A DNA stretch of 64,000 nt from Flavobacteriales bacterium (GCA_025210295.1 JAOASC010000044.1:62001-126000); one strand, 5' to 3'. Numbered from the stretch's first letter, positions 32,982-44,217 are shown. Made by a program: numbers and translations. Notes: generated by a model not told the origin, from the sequence alone.

Positions 32982-35900
32982 TTACCTCATAATAGTAATA
33001 GGCCCTGTAAAAGCATCTGGGAAATTAGGGTCGTTTAATTCAATGATATAATAATAGGTACCTACAGGTAATCGTTTCCCTTTATAAATCCCATCCCATG
33101 GTTCATTATATCCAATAGATCTAAATAGTAGTTGTCCCCACCTGTTATAAACTTCAACTACGGATTGAGGGAATTCTTTTATAAAGTCAATTTGCCAGTA
33201 ATCGTTTGTTCCATCATCATTTGGAGTAAAACCATTTGGAAAGCTAATTTCAGGAATTGGTCTTACGTGAACAGTATCTGAATTAACACAACCATTGGTG
33301 TCAACAACGACGACTACAAAATCTTGTTCTTCATTCAATTCTATTAGCGGATTTGGTTGGTTTTCACTGCCATTAATAATATTGTCAGTAGGGCCCCATG
33401 TATAATCCTGTCCAGCTGGAGCAGTTGGAGAACCTCCTAAAGTAATTTCGGAACCAAAGATATTGGTTTGGTCTTCTCCTGCATCTACTTCAGGTAATCC
33501 CCAAACAATAAGGTTTACACTATCTCGATGTGAGCAAAAAGCATCTGAGACTTCAAGAATAAAATTACAATTTTTAACACTATCTGGACAAACATAAACA
33601 CTATCAGTGTTGCTTAGTGAATTTCCAAATTCATCAAACCATTCAAAGACTATTCCAGAAGGACCTTGTCCTTGTCCAATAAAAGCAGCGCATTCTCCAA
33701 TACATATTGCCGTATCTAACCCTGCATTGGCTAAGACTATATGATTAGTGTCAATACCTATGGTATCCATCTTGATACAATTATTGTTATCTGTAACAGT
33801 AAGAATATAATGTGTAGGAAGTAGTCCAGTAATATCTTCAGTATTTGCAGAGAAAGAAGTACTTGGCATCGTCTCCCAAGCATAGCTATAACCTGGTGTA
33901 CCTCCAGTTACAGTTGTGTAGATTGCTCCTTCAGTAGAATAAACGCATTCTGAATTAATAGTACTATCTATATTGATGATTATTTCAGTAGGCTCTATTA
34001 CTGTAATTGTGATACTGTCAGTACATCCATTAGCATCTGTAACAATAACTTTAGAATCACCTACACATAAGTTATTTTGTGTTTCGGTATTACTTCCTGT
34101 TAGCCAATTATAAGTGTAATTCAATGCTCCGCCAGTTACAACAATTGTGGAAACACCATCGCATGTTTCAAAGCATGTTGGGTTTTGTACATGGGGAACT
34201 TCAATTGAAATAGAATCTGCCTCTTCTATCACAATACTTTGAGTGGTCAAACAACCTGTATTCATATCAGTGACTTCAACTAAATGAGTGCCGGCACATA
34301 AATTATTAATGGTCGGTGTGGTAATCGTTGTATTAATCCAATTGTAAGTATAGTTCCCCGTAGTTGGAGATGCTGTTACTTGAGCACTTCCATCACATAA
34401 ACCAAAACAACTAACATTTGTTCCAGAAATACTAACTATCGGAGCAGTGGTAGCGTTTACGGTATAAGTATGGACAGAAATACAACCATTATTGTCAGTG
34501 ATGGTCAATTCATAAATTCCTGTCTCAAGGTTAGATAAGGTCTGTAGTGAGCTTACAAAACCATTTGGCCCATTCCAGCTTAATGTATATGGTCCATTAA
34601 TCCCATTAATATTCAGAGCAATACTACCATCACTGTTGCCACAGTTTGAATTAGTTACCACAGCATTGATAATAGGTAGTTCTGGTTCAGTAATTTCAAC
34701 AGGAACGACTCTTGTACATCTGTTGGAGTCGGTTACTTCTAGATAATAAGTTCCTGCCTCAAGGTTGTTAATTGAATTTGAGGTTTGCCCTGTTGGAATC
34801 CATAAATAATCGTATGGTAGGGTTCCTCCAGTTGGATTTATGATAATGGCTCCATCATTTCCTCCATTACAACTCACATCTGTTTTGTTAATGGTTTCTC
34901 CATCTGGTCCACCAATATTACTAATGATTGTTTGTAGCTGTATAGCACATCCATTATTATCTATAACTTCAAATGGATGAATTCCAGCACATAAGTTATT
35001 ATGCGTTAAACCTGTTGAGCCATCTGCCCACAATATTGAATAGCTTCCACTTCCTCCTGTTGGAGTAACTGTAGTCATACCGTCACATTGCCCACAATTG
35101 GCATCTGTATTTGTTGTTGTGGCCATTAGATTATTGATAGCAATAGTTTGAACTGTTTGCTCTATAGAGCAGTTGTTAGCATCTGTAATTAGTACAGAGT
35201 TTATACCAGGACAAAGACTATCAGCAGCTTGTGTAGTTTCTCCATTATTCCATTGGTAAGAGTAGCCTAGCGTTCCTCCAAGAGGATTTACCAGAGCTGA
35301 ACCGTCGCAAACACTATTACAAGAAGCTGCCATGATAGTTGGTAGTCCTAAAGTGATTGGGGTAGGCTCTGTTATGGTTAAAGCAGCTTGATTTGAACAA
35401 CCTGTAGTGTTGTCTAATACGACTAAGGTATAAGCCCCTGCAGGCATGTTGTTGATTGTGGCATTTGTTTCTCCTGCTAAAAGTGTATTGCTTTGGAACC
35501 ATTGGTAAGTAATTGTTCCAGTATTACCGCTAACAGTAGATGCTATTACGCCAGAGCTATCTCCAAAACAACTTAAGTCAGTCCCAGCTAAGCTAACCTC
35601 CGGGGCTGCAATGTCTGGTAAGTTGAAGTTAAAGGAAGCAGAACATGCGTTTGCATCTGTAATGGTTACGGAATAAACACCACTGTTTAAGTTGCTTACA
35701 TTTGCCGTAGTACCTATTCCTCCAGCCCAATTAATTCCATAAGGAGCAACACCTCCATTAATGTTTAATGTAATCGCTCCATCACTGTTAGCACATGTTG
35801 CAGGAGTAATAAAACTGGTTGCATGAATTGCATTAGGTTCAGTAATTGTAATTGTTGCATTTCTGATACAACCATTGATATCCTGCATTTGAACGCTGTA

Positions 35901-38900
35901 GTTTCCAGCTGTTAAATTGGTTTGAGTATTATTGGTAGAGTTGTTGTGCGGCCAGAAATAAGTATATGGAGCAACACCACCAAGAGCTGTAATAGTAATA
36001 CTACCGTCATTTCCTCCATTACAGCTAACATTATTCACTATTACATTTTCACCTGTTGGCCCTCCTGTATTATTAATAGTAACATTTGAAGTTGTTTGAC
36101 AACCGTTATCATCAGAAACCAAAACAGGATAAATTCCAGCACAAAGATTTTGTATGCTATTGTTGGTGGAGTTATCAGACCATAAATAATTAATTGTTCC
36201 TATACCTCCTGTTGTAGCAAGAATAGCGCTACCATTACAACTGTCGCAGGTAGCATCAATTACCGTTGTAGTCGTTAGAATTGGACTTGGTTCAACAATA
36301 GAAGTATCAAGAGTAGATATACAGCCAACATTATCTGTTACAGTAAGTGTATAGTTTCCTGCAACAACATTCGTTAAATCTTCAGTATTGCTAATAGCGT
36401 TTGGATTCCATAATTGTGAATAAGGAGCAGTACCTCCTGATATTGAAACATAAATACCTCCATTTTGATCACCAAAGCAATTTGGCGTATGAATACTATC
36501 TACAACAATAATAGGAGCATTTATATTATTGATACTAATTAACGAATCTCTTTGACAACCATTGTCATCTGTTACAGATAGTAAATAGGTTCCTGCTCCT
36601 ACAGCATTAATCGAATTCGTTGTAGAAATTGTACCTCCTCCAAATTGCCAGTCATAACTATAGTCAGGAGAAGTTAGCGTTCCACCTGAAACGTTTACTG
36701 TTGCAGATCCGTCAGCTGTATTACAGTTGGCGTCGTTTATTGTAAGGTCTAATGATAGAGCTGTAGGTGCTATTATTAGTATGGCAGTATCTTTACTACA
36801 TCCATTGAAATCAGTTATTGTCAGGTTGTATGTCCCCGCCGTTAAGTTCGTTAAGTCTTCATTCACCGAGCCAGCAAATGGCGGTAAGCTAGTCCAATTG
36901 TAAGTATATGGAGTTGTTCCATTGTTTGGAGAAATATCAATAGCGCCTTGTGCTTGTCCAAAACAATTGTTGTGCGTTAGTATTGCTGGTGTTTCAATAG
37001 CTAATGGTTGGGTTAAATTATAGACATCTGCAATAATACACCCATTATTATCGGTTACTGTTAAAGAATAAGTACCTGCAGCTAAACCATTTTGATCTTC
37101 AGGTTCATTAGGAATAGTCAAGTTATCCCAATCAAAAGAATAAGGACTTGTTCCTCCTGTTACCGTAACATCAATACTTCCAGAGTTGTCATTGAAACAA
37201 GTTAGGTCTAAAGTGTTTGCTGTTAAGCTTAAAGGAGCAGGTTCTGTTATGGTTGCTGAAGTAGTAGCAATACAACCTGTTGTTTGATCGGTAACAATAA
37301 CATTATATACACCTGCAATTAAAGCATTAAGATCTTCATTGTCATCATTATCTCCTGTTCCATCGATATCCCAGTCATAAGTGTAAGTATTGGTGCCTCC
37401 TACTGTTAAATCGATGGCTCCTGTTGCATTACTAAAACAATCTACATCAGTACTGTTGATCGTAAGAGGTGGAGCATTGTCATCAGATAGCGATATGATT
37501 AAACTGTTGGAACAACCATTATCATCAGTAACCGTAACTTGATAGTTGCCAGCTCCCAATGAGTTAATGGAATTAGTACTACCAATAGCTGTTCCTGAAG
37601 TTAAGTCTATCCAAGCATAATTATAGTCTGTAGTTATTGTCCCTCCAGTAACTGAAACGGTAATTTGACCATCATTAACTCCACATGTTGGGAGAGTTGG
37701 TGTAGCAGTAATTTGTATGCTGTCAGGTTGGGTAACAGCTAAGTTATTGTTATACTGGCATCCATTGTTGTCAATAATTTGAAGTTGGTAGGTACCACTC
37801 AATAGGTTGTTAATGTCTTCGGCATTTGAAGTAAAAGAGTTAGGCCCTGTCCAAGTAAAATTATATGGAGATGTACCTCCTGATGGACTAAGATCTATTC
37901 CACCAGTACTATCATTATAACAGGTTAATGAATTAACAACAGCATTATCTTGTATTGGTGCAGTAGGCCCATTAATCGTAATGACTTGATTGGTAATACA
38001 ATTATTACCATCAGTAACAGCCACAGTATATGTTCCTGCTTCTACAGTAGCAATGTCTTCTGTAATCGCTCCAGTAAAAGGTAAAGGACCAGTCCAATTA
38101 AAGGTGAAGTTTGGAGTTCCGCTAACAGTAATGTCGATAGCACCTGAAGCGCCCCCATAGCAAAGTACATCTGTAACTAAAGCTGTAACAGTAGGTCCGT
38201 TAGTGTTGGATATCGCCACTATTGATGAGTCAGAACATCCATTGTTGTCGGTAACAACTACTTGATAAGACCCAGCTGGTAACGTGTTGACACTATTAGT
38301 GTTTCCTCCAATTGTCGTTCCTGGTTGGCTATTGGTAACATCAGTCCATGAATAATTATAGGTAGGGTTACCACCTGTTACATTAACAGCTATAGAACCA
38401 TTACTTAACCCACAAGTAGCTTCATTGCTATTCATCACAAGGTTAAGGGCTGTTGGAGCAGTGATAACAGTAGTGTCAAAGGCTTGACATCCGTTATTAT
38501 CTGTAACAATTACAGAATATGTTCCAGCACTTAAACCATTAATATCTTCTGTGTTTCCACTATTAGACCATAAAAAGCTATAATTTGGAGTTCCTCCAGT
38601 TACAGTTAAATCTATAGCACCAGTATTTAAGCCATTACAGGCAGCATTGGTCGAAACTCCATTTGCTGTTAATGCTAATAAAGGTTCATTGATGGTAACC
38701 AAAAGGTTATCAGAGCATCCTGCCGCATCAGTTGTTGTTACTGTATAGTTACCTGCTGGTAGGTTGTTTTGATTTTGAGGATCATTAGTCCCCACAAGAT
38801 TATCCCAGTCAAAGGAATAAGGAAGAGTACCCCCAGATACAGAGATAACAATACTCCCCGTTGCTTCACCTCTGCATAGTACATCATTGGCATTTACCAA

Positions 38901-41900
38901 AGTTGTTGTAGGACCATTTGCAAGAGTAATTGTTTCGGAAGCAGTACTTGTACATCCATTATTATCTGTTACTGTAAGCGTGTAAGTATCAGCTCCTAAT
39001 CCATTGATATTTGCATTTGTGCCTACAGAAGTACCTAAACTATTAGCCCAATTATAGTTATAAGTAGGAGTGCCTCCAGATACGGCTGCAGTTAACTGTC
39101 CGGTATTCGTATTACAATCAGTAGGAGTACTGGTTGTTGTAATGCTTAAAGCTGTAGGATTACTTAGGTTGAAGCATTGAGTGTTCGAACAATTATTGGC
39201 ATCTGTTACAGTAATACAATATTGCCCAGCGGTTAGTGCGTTAAGGTCTTCAGTTCCTGGATCAATAAATCCAGCAGGTCCAGTCCAACTGTATGTAAAA
39301 GGAGTTGTTCCATTAGTAATTGATACATCAATAGTACCGTCATTTCCGTTGTTACAGTTGGGGTTGTTAGTTGTGCCAGCTATCAGTATTTGCAGAGGAT
39401 CATTGATGGTGTCAGAAATCGTAGCGATACAACCAGCTCCATCGGTCACTTGTACAGCATATATACCGCTTTGTAAATTAGTTGCATTAAGACTTCCATT
39501 AGGTATTGCTGTATTGCCTGTCCATACAATAGGGTTGTATGGAGTTTGACCGTTAGTAATGGATAGGTTTATAGTCCCGTCAGTATTCCCAAAACAAGTT
39601 ACATCAGTAGCATTGATTGTTAAATCAGGTGCGTTATTGTCTGTAATACATACCGTCGTTGTTGTAGAACAGTTGTTAGCATCGTTTACAGTAACATCAT
39701 AGCATCCCGCTGGCTGATTGGATAAAGTAGAAGCAATACTTAAAACAGGAACAGTTTGCCCACTTGGTGTCCACTGGTAGGTATAGGAGTTGGGTGGAAT
39801 TGGAGTTCCGTTAGAAGCGGTAACTGTTGCTGAACCATCGCTTTGTGTACAATTAGAATTTACACTTGAAGTAACAAGGTTAATCGCACTAGGTTCATTT
39901 AAGCTTATTGTTTGAGTTTGTGGACAGTTGTTATTATCGAGTACCGAAATGATATAGTTTCCTGCTACTAGCCCTCCAATATCTTCCGTGTCATCGAAAT
40001 CCCCTGTACCGTCGTTGTCCCAGTCAAAGGTGAAAGGGGCGGTTCCTCCATTAACAGATAAATCAATTGAGCCATCGTTCCCTCCGTTACATAAAGGATC
40101 TGTAGTGTTTGCATTTAAACTGATAGGCTGAGGTTCGTTTATTAATTGACTTTGATTGGCAGAACATCCATTAGCATCAGTAACAGTAATATTGTAGGTG
40201 ATTGTACCTGCTAATAAATTGATATCTTCAGCATTTGAAGTATATCCAGTAGGGGTTGAGGTCCAACTGTACGTTAATGTCCCTGTTCCACCTGTTGCTG
40301 TAATGTTAATAAGTCCGTCGTTGGCTCCATTACAACTTACATCATTAAAGTTATCGATGGTTAAAGTTGGAGCAACATCATCAGAAATAGTAGCGGTTAT
40401 TGTTTCTGTACATCCGTTCAAGTCGGTTACTGTTAATGTATAAATACCACTTGGTTGATTGGTAATGGATGGAGAGTTCCCTCCAATTGAAGCCCCTAAA
40501 GCATCTGTCCAACTGTAATTATAGGTTGCTGTTCCTCCACTTACTGAAGCTGTAATGCTTCCAGTGCTTCCTGTACACTGAGAGTTAGTTGTGGTGGTGG
40601 AAATGACAATAGGTGTAGGCTCAGTAATATTAAAAGAAGCTGTATTGTTACAATTGTTGTCATCAGTTACGATCACAGTATAGCTTCCGGTAGGAAGACC
40701 TGAAATATCTTCGGTGTTATTTGAGTAAGCATTACTTCCTGACCAGCTGTAGGTATAACTTCCTGCTACAGTTCCACCTGTAGCAGTGATGTCAATCGCT
40801 CCATCATTACCATTATTACAAGATACAGGAGTAATGATATCTGTTATGGTAATAGGTAGTGGCTCGTTAATAGTAACAGTTTGGTTAAAAGTACAGTTGT
40901 TAGCATCTGTTAATGCAAGCGTATAATCTGCTGCACACAGTAAAAAGATGTTATCGGTATTAGGATCTGTAAAGCCTGGATCTGTAGAAGTCCATGTTGT
41001 ATTATATGGCGCTGTTCCTCCTGATATATTGACCGAAATAGAACCGTCACAAATAGCATTACAACTCGCGTCATTAGAGTTGAATGTAACAGTTGGAGCA
41101 GCTAAGTCAGTGATGCAGACTTGAATGGTTTCAGTACATAAACTAGCGTCGGTTACAAGAACATCATAACATCCAGCGGCTAGATTGTTGGCAGTAGCAG
41201 AATTACTGATAACAGTACCATTGATATCCGTCCAGCTGTATGTATAGTTTGGAGTTCCACCTGTTGCTGTTGCTGTAATAGAACCATCTGATTGACCGCA
41301 GTTAGGTTGTGTGTCTGTTGTAGATATCGTAATAGGAGAAGGTTCTGTTAGAGTAAAAGCTGTATCTTTTTGACATCCATTTCCATCTCTAACGGATAGG
41401 TTATAGGTGTTTGGTGTTAGGTTAGTTTGGTTTTGATTATCATCAAAATCACCCGTTCCATCAATATCCCAATCATAGGTGTAAGTTCCAGTCCCATTAA
41501 CGGGTGCTATAGTGATTTGTCCATCATTGGCATTATTACAAGTAATTGGTGTAACGACACCATTGATAAAAATTTCATCTGGTTTTGTGATGCTTAGCGT
41601 TGTATCAATAAAGCAGCCATCAGCATCTGTTATTCTTACAGTGTAAGATGCAGAATCTAACCCACTTAAGTCTTCTGTCCCAGGGTTTACAAAGCTTCCA
41701 TCAGTACTGGTCCAATTCCATGTGTACCCACCAGCACCACCAGTTGTTGTTAAGTCAATTGTTCCATCATTAAGGTTAAAGCAAGTTACAGGTGTTGTGA
41801 TACCGTTAGCATTGATTTGGGTAGGTTCGTTAATTGTAACTGTTTGTGTGAATATACAGTTGGTAGCATCAGTAATTTGTAAGGTGTAATCAGCTGCGCA

Positions 41901-44198
41901 AAGATTACTGATATCGTCTGTGTTTGGATCAACAAATCCAGGGTCAGTAGAAGTCCATGTTGTAGTATATGGAGCTGTTCCATCAGTAATAACAATGGTG
42001 ATGGCTCCATCACAAACTCCATTACACGAAGCATCAGTCGGTGTTAAGGTAGCAGTTGGAGGTGCTAAGTCTGTAATACAAATTTGTTGGGTAAAGGTAC
42101 AAGTATTAGCATCAGTTACTGTAACATCATAACATCCAGCGCTTAAGTTTGAAGCTGTAGCTGTGTTTCCAACATTGCTTCCACCAGCGTCAGTCCAAGA
42201 GTAATTATAAGTTGGAGTTCCACCAGCAGCTGTTGCAGTAATAGAACCGTCTGCTTGCCCACAATGGGATTGAACAGCGGTATGTGTGACAGAGATTGGG
42301 TCTGGTTCGGTTATTGTGAATACGGTATCTTTTTGGCAACCATTAGCATCTCTAACGGATAAATTATAGGTGTTAGGGGCTAATCCAGTTTGGTTTTGGT
42401 TATCGTCAAAATCCCCTGTTCCATCAATATCCCAGTCGTAGGTATAAGTCCCTGTTCCATTAGTTGGTGCGAGGTTAATTTGAGCATTGTCATCGCCATT
42501 ACAAAGTATTGGGCTTACAGTTGGGTTGATAAAAATTTCATCAGGTTTTGAAATTGTTAGCGTTGTATCAATAAAACAGCCATCAGCATCTGTAATACGC
42601 ACAGTATATGAGGCAGAATCTAATCCACTGAGATCTTCTGTTCCTGGATTGATAAAACTTCCATCAGTACTGGTCCAGTTCCATGTGTATCCACCAGCTC
42701 CACCAGTTGTAGTCAAATCAATTGTCCCATCTGTTAAATTAAAGCAAGTGACATCCGTAGCTATTCCATTAGCATTAATTTGAGTGGGTTCAGCTATTGT
42801 GATTGAAAGTGAATCTTGACATCCAATATCGTCAGTGACTAAAACTTGATAAGTTCCGCCTGACAGTCCAGTTTGGTTTTGACTAGCTGGAGAAAGACCA
42901 CTACCATCGCTGGTTGTCCATAGGTAAGTATAGGTCCCAGAAGAAGTTCCTCCACTAACGTTTATAGTGATTGTCCCACTGTTATCTCCAAAGCAGTTGT
43001 TATCAGTATGTGTTTCAGTAATAGTGATTGTAGGAGGTGCGTTTAATGGGGTGATTTGTAGACTGTCCATACATCCATCTGAATCTGTAACCACAGCATA
43101 GTAATTGGTGAATGGGCATAAAGAACTAACAGATTGACCTGAGAAAGGTTGAAGAATACCGCTTCCTAATGTCCCTTGATACCAAGAAACATTTACATAA
43201 GGAGGAGTCCCTCCTGTTACATTCAATGACACTTGACCATCACATGTATTAGAACATTGGGCATCAGTACTTGAGGCAACCGAAATGGTCATGGGTTGTT
43301 TGTCAGCTAATGTTACAGCAGTGTCAATAGCACAACCAGTATTGTCGGTAAGGTGTAAATTGTAAGTGTTATTCTCGCATAAGTTGGATGCAGTATTAGT
43401 ATTTCCTACATTCGTTCCAGGTCCAACTTCTGTCCAAGTAAAATTGTATGGAGCTCCTGTTCCTCCAGTTGGAGTACTGGTTAGTATACCATCGCAGGCG
43501 TTGTTACAAGTAACTTCAGTGATGTTGATATTAGCAAATATTGGTGGGGGAGTAACAATGTTTACAGTAGTATCAAATTGACAACCGTTTAAGTCGGTGA
43601 TGGTTAATGTGCTACTTCCAATACAAAGGCTTGATGCATTCTGAGTTGTTTCTCCATTCGTCCAATTAAAGTTGTAAGGGGGAACACCAAAAACAGGAGA
43701 ATGAGTAGCTGTACCATCGCAGGTGTTAAAACATGATGGTGGCGTAAGTGTAAAATTAATTGTTCTTAATCGATCGGGAACATTTAGAACATGAGAAGCA
43801 GCACAGGTAACACCTTGTCCAACATCGGTAACTAATACCTGTATAGAACTTTGGTCACAGACATTTGTCCATGATTGAGCTGTTTGAGTAGCAGGATTAC
43901 CTGATCCTAGCCATTGAAATGTAAAAGGTCCAACACCTCCAGTAACATTAACAGTATAAAAACCTGTACATCCATCAGCACATTGTAACTCATAACCATT
44001 GTAGTTGGAGTCGGGAACAATTTGAATAGAGAATTGGTTTGGAGCTGTTCCGCAGGTAACGACGTTTCCTTTTTGGTAAATGGGAGTGTTGTTCAAATCT
44101 CTTTTATGTACCTGTGGTAAAAGAGAGTCTGGTATAAGTTGACTATGTATTTGATTAATCATAGCCAGACAAAGTAATATTATGATAAAGTGCTTCAC
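32982..44198 (-). CDS. Giant SprB-like repeat adhesin with T9SS type B sorting domain
   Basis: A 3738-residue secreted protein. A signal peptide (1-19) and a Cys-containing N-terminal region (20-145) are followed by about 42 SprB-type repeats of about 79 residues. Each repeat opens with a TxxxCxxxxDG(A/S)I segment, has GGTxPYxYxW in the middle and ends in TVTDxNGC plus an (ITEP/SDxxAP) linker, so there are two cysteines per repeat. A short PKD-like region (about 3560-3645) precedes the type B CHU_C domain (about 3649-3738, ISFPNGFTPNDDGTND). SprB-type adhesins are exported by the T9SS and move on the cell surface during gliding, or mediate attachment. It is flanked by two PorP/SprF genes. Confidence 0.94.
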   Translation of the reverse strand: MKHFIIILLCLAMINQIHSQLIPDSLLPQVHKRDLNNTPIYQKGNVVTCGTAPNQFSIQIVPDSNYNGYELQCADGCTGFYTVNVTGGVGPFTFQWLGSGNPATQTAQSWTNVCDQSSIQVLVTDVGQGVTCAASHVLNVPDRLRTINFTLTPPSCFNTCDGTATHSPVFGVPPYNFNWTNGETTQNASSLCIGSSTLTITDLNGCQFDTTVNIVTPPPIFANINITEVTCNNACDGILTSTPTGGTGAPYNFTWTEVGPGTNVGNTNTASNLCENNTYNLHLTDNTGCAIDTAVTLADKQPMTISVASSTDAQCSNTCDGQVSLNVTGGTPPYVNVSWYQGTLGSGILQPFSGQSVSSLCPFTNYYAVVTDSDGCMDSLQITPLNAPPTITITETHTDNNCFGDNSGTITINVSGGTSSGTYTYLWTTSDGSGLSPASQNQTGLSGGTYQVLVTDDIGCQDSLSITIAEPTQINANGIATDVTCFNLTDGTIDLTTTGGAGGYTWNWTSTDGSFINPGTEDLSGLDSASYTVRITDADGCFIDTTLTISKPDEIFINPTVSPILCNGDDNAQINLAPTNGTGTYTYDWDIDGTGDFDDNQNQTGLAPNTYNLSVRDANGCQKDTVFTITEPDPISVTHTAVQSHCGQADGSITATAAGGTPTYNYSWTDAGGSNVGNTATASNLSAGCYDVTVTDANTCTFTQQICITDLAPPTATLTPTDASCNGVCDGAITIVITDGTAPYTTTWTSTDPGFVDPNTDDISNLCAADYTLQITDATNCIFTQTVTINEPTQINANGITTPVTCFNLNDGTIDLTTTGGAGGYTWNWTSTDGSFVNPGTEDLSGLDSASYTVRITDADGCFIDTTLSITKPDEIFINGVVTPITCNNANDGQITIAPVNGTGTYTYDWDIDGTGDFDDNQNQTNLTPNTYNLSVRDGNGCQKDTAFTLTEPSPITISTTDTQPNCGQSDGSITATATGGTPNYTYSWTDINGTVISNSATANNLAAGCYDVLVTDASLCTETIQVCITDLAAPTVTFNSNDASCNAICDGSISVNISGGTAPYNTTWTSTDPGFTDPNTDNIFLLCAADYTLALTDANNCTFNQTVTINEPLPITITDIITPVSCNNGNDGAIDITATGGTVAGSYTYSWSGSNAYSNNTEDISGLPTGSYTVIVTDDNNCNNTASFNITEPTPIVISTTTTNSQCTGSTGSITASVSGGTATYNYSWTDALGASIGGNSPSITNQPSGIYTLTVTDLNGCTETITATISDDVAPTLTIDNFNDVSCNGANDGLINITATGGTGTLTYSWTSTPTGYTSNAEDINLLAGTITYNITVTDANGCSANQSQLINEPQPISLNANTTDPLCNGGNDGSIDLSVNGGTAPFTFDWDNDGTGDFDDTEDIGGLVAGNYIISVLDNNNCPQTQTISLNEPSAINLVTSSVNSNCTQSDGSATVTASNGTPIPPNSYTYQWTPSGQTVPVLSIASTLSNQPAGCYDVTVNDANNCSTTTTVCITDNNAPDLTINATDVTCFGNTDGTINLSITNGQTPYNPIVWTGNTAIPNGSLNATNLQSGIYAVQVTDGAGCIATISDTINDPLQILIAGTTNNPNCNNGNDGTIDVSITNGTTPFTYSWTGPAGFIDPGTEDLNALTAGQYCITVTDANNCSNTQCFNLSNPTALSITTTSTPTDCNTNTGQLTAAVSGGTPTYNYNWANSLGTSVGTNANINGLGADTYTLTVTDNNGCTSTASETITLANGPTTTLVNANDVLCRGEATGSIVISVSGGTLPYSFDWDNLVGTNDPQNQNNLPAGNYTVTTTDAAGCSDNLLVTINEPLLALTANGVSTNAACNGLNTGAIDLTVTGGTPNYSFLWSNSGNTEDINGLSAGTYSVIVTDNNGCQAFDTTVITAPTALNLVMNSNEATCGLSNGSIAVNVTGGNPTYNYSWTDVTNSQPGTTIGGNTNSVNTLPAGSYQVVVTDNNGCSDSSIVAISNTNGPTVTALVTDVLCYGGASGAIDITVSGTPNFTFNWTGPLPFTGAITEDIATVEAGTYTVAVTDGNNCITNQVITINGPTAPIQDNAVVNSLTCYNDSTGGIDLSPSGGTSPYNFTWTGPNSFTSNAEDINNLLSGTYQLQIIDNNGCQYNNNLAVTQPDSIQITATPTLPTCGVNDGQITVSVTGGTITTDYNYAWIDLTSGTAIGSTNSINSLGAGNYQVTVTDDNGCSNSLIISLSDDNAPPLTINSTDVDCFSNATGAIDLTVGGTNTYTYDWDIDGTGDNDDNEDLNALIAGVYNVIVTDQTTGCIATTSATITEPAPLSLTANTLDLTCFNDNSGSIDVTVTGGTSPYSFDWDNLTIPNEPEDQNGLAAGTYSLTVTDNNGCIIADVYNLTQPLAIETPAILTHNNCFGQAQGAIDISPNNGTTPYTYNWTSLPPFAGSVNEDLTNLTAGTYNLTITDFNGCSKDTAILIIAPTALSLDLTINDANCNTADGSATVNVSGGTLTSPDYSYDWQFGGGTISTTNSINAVGAGTYLLSVTDDNGCQRDSLISINNINAPIIVVDSIHTPNCFGDQNGGIYVSISGGTAPYSQLWNPNAISNTEDLTNVVAGNYTLTVTDNVGCISTLDTSIVEPSPILTTTTVIDATCDSCNGSAILATTGGIGTINYLWSDNSTNNSIQNLCAGIYPVLVSDDNGCQTTSNVTINNTGGPTGENVIVNNVSCNGGNDGSITITALGGVAPYTYFWPHNNSTNNTQTNLTAGNYSVQMQDINGCIRNATITITEPNAIHATSFITPATCANSDGAITLNINGGVAPYGINWAGGIGTTANVSNLNSGVYSVTITDANACSASFNFNLPDIAAPEVSLAGTDLSCFGDSSGVIASTVSGNTGTITYQWFQSNTLLAGETNATINNMPAGAYTLVVLDNTTGCSNQAALTITEPTPITLGLPTIMAASCNSVCDGSALVNPLGGTLGYSYQWNNGETTQAADSLCPGINSVLITDANNCSIEQTVQTIAINNLMATTTNTDANCGQCDGMTTVTPTGGSGSYSILWADGSTGLTHNNLCAGIHPFEVIDNNGCAIQLQTIISNIGGPDGETINKTDVSCNGGNDGAIIINPTGGTLPYDYLWIPTGQTSNSINNLEAGTYYLEVTDSNRCTRVVPVEITEPELPIINAVVTNSNCGNSDGSIALNINGINGPYTLSWNGPNGFVSSLQTLSNLETGIYELTITDNNGCISVHTYTVNATTAPIVSISGTNVSCFGLCDGSAQVTASPTTGNYTYNWINTTITTPTINNLCAGTHLVEVTDMNTGCLTTQSIVIEEADSISIEVPHVQNPTCFETCDGVSTIVVTGGALNYTYNWLTGSNTETQNNLCVGDSKVIVTDANGCTDSITITVIEPTEIIINIDSTINSECVYSTEGAIYTTVTGGTPGYSYAWETMPSTSFSANTEDITGLLPTHYILTVTDNNNCIKMDTIGIDTNHIVLANAGLDTAICIGECAAFIGQGQGPSGIVFEWFDEFGNSLSNTDSVYVCPDSVKNCNFILEVSDAFCSHRDSVNLIVWGLPEVDAGEDQTNIFGSEITLGGSPTAPAGQDYTWGPTDNIINGSENQPNPLIELNEEQDFVVVVVDTNGCVNSDTVHVRPIPEISFPNGFTPNDDGTNDYWQIDFIKEFPQSVVEVYNRWGQLLFRSIGYNEPWDGIYKGKRLPVGTYYYIIELNDPNFPDAFTGPITIMR
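33760..43763 (-). repeat. About 42 SprB-type repeats, roughly 238 bp each
   Basis: Within the giant gene, about 42 diverged tandem coding repeats can be counted by the TxxxCxxxxDG and TVTDxNGC motifs. The mean unit is about 238 bp. Repeats ending in an (I/T)xEP linker alternate irregularly with repeats ending in SDxxAP or NTxGP, so a higher-order pattern exists. These are protein-coding repeats, not CRISPR. Confidence 0.85.
40866..42791 (-). repeat. Tandem 963-bp segmental duplication of four SprB repeats
   Basis: Two adjacent blocks, 41829-42791 and 40866-41828, both exactly 963 bp, encode the same four-repeat series: QINANG..., EIFIN..., a CGQ(A/S)DGSI repeat and an AP(P)T(A/V)T repeat. 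Long stretches are nearly identical at nucleotide level, for example around the SYTVRITDADGCF and TYDWDIDGTGDFDD segments. This is a recent in-frame duplication inside an older repeat array. Confidence 0.85.
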
Positions 44199-44217
44199 TT
44201 AAAAAACAGAAATTATG

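Noticed and set aside
39181..39549. Plus-strand open frames inside the giant adhesin gene (also near 40198, 42487 and 43366)
   Set aside because: They are antisense shadows of the repeats with low-complexity Val/Pro/Ser products, no start context and no homology.
33760..43763. Direct repeats that could look like a CRISPR array
   Set aside because: They are diverged 238-bp coding repeats in one open frame with SprB motifs; there are no short identical repeats with unique spacers and no cas genes.
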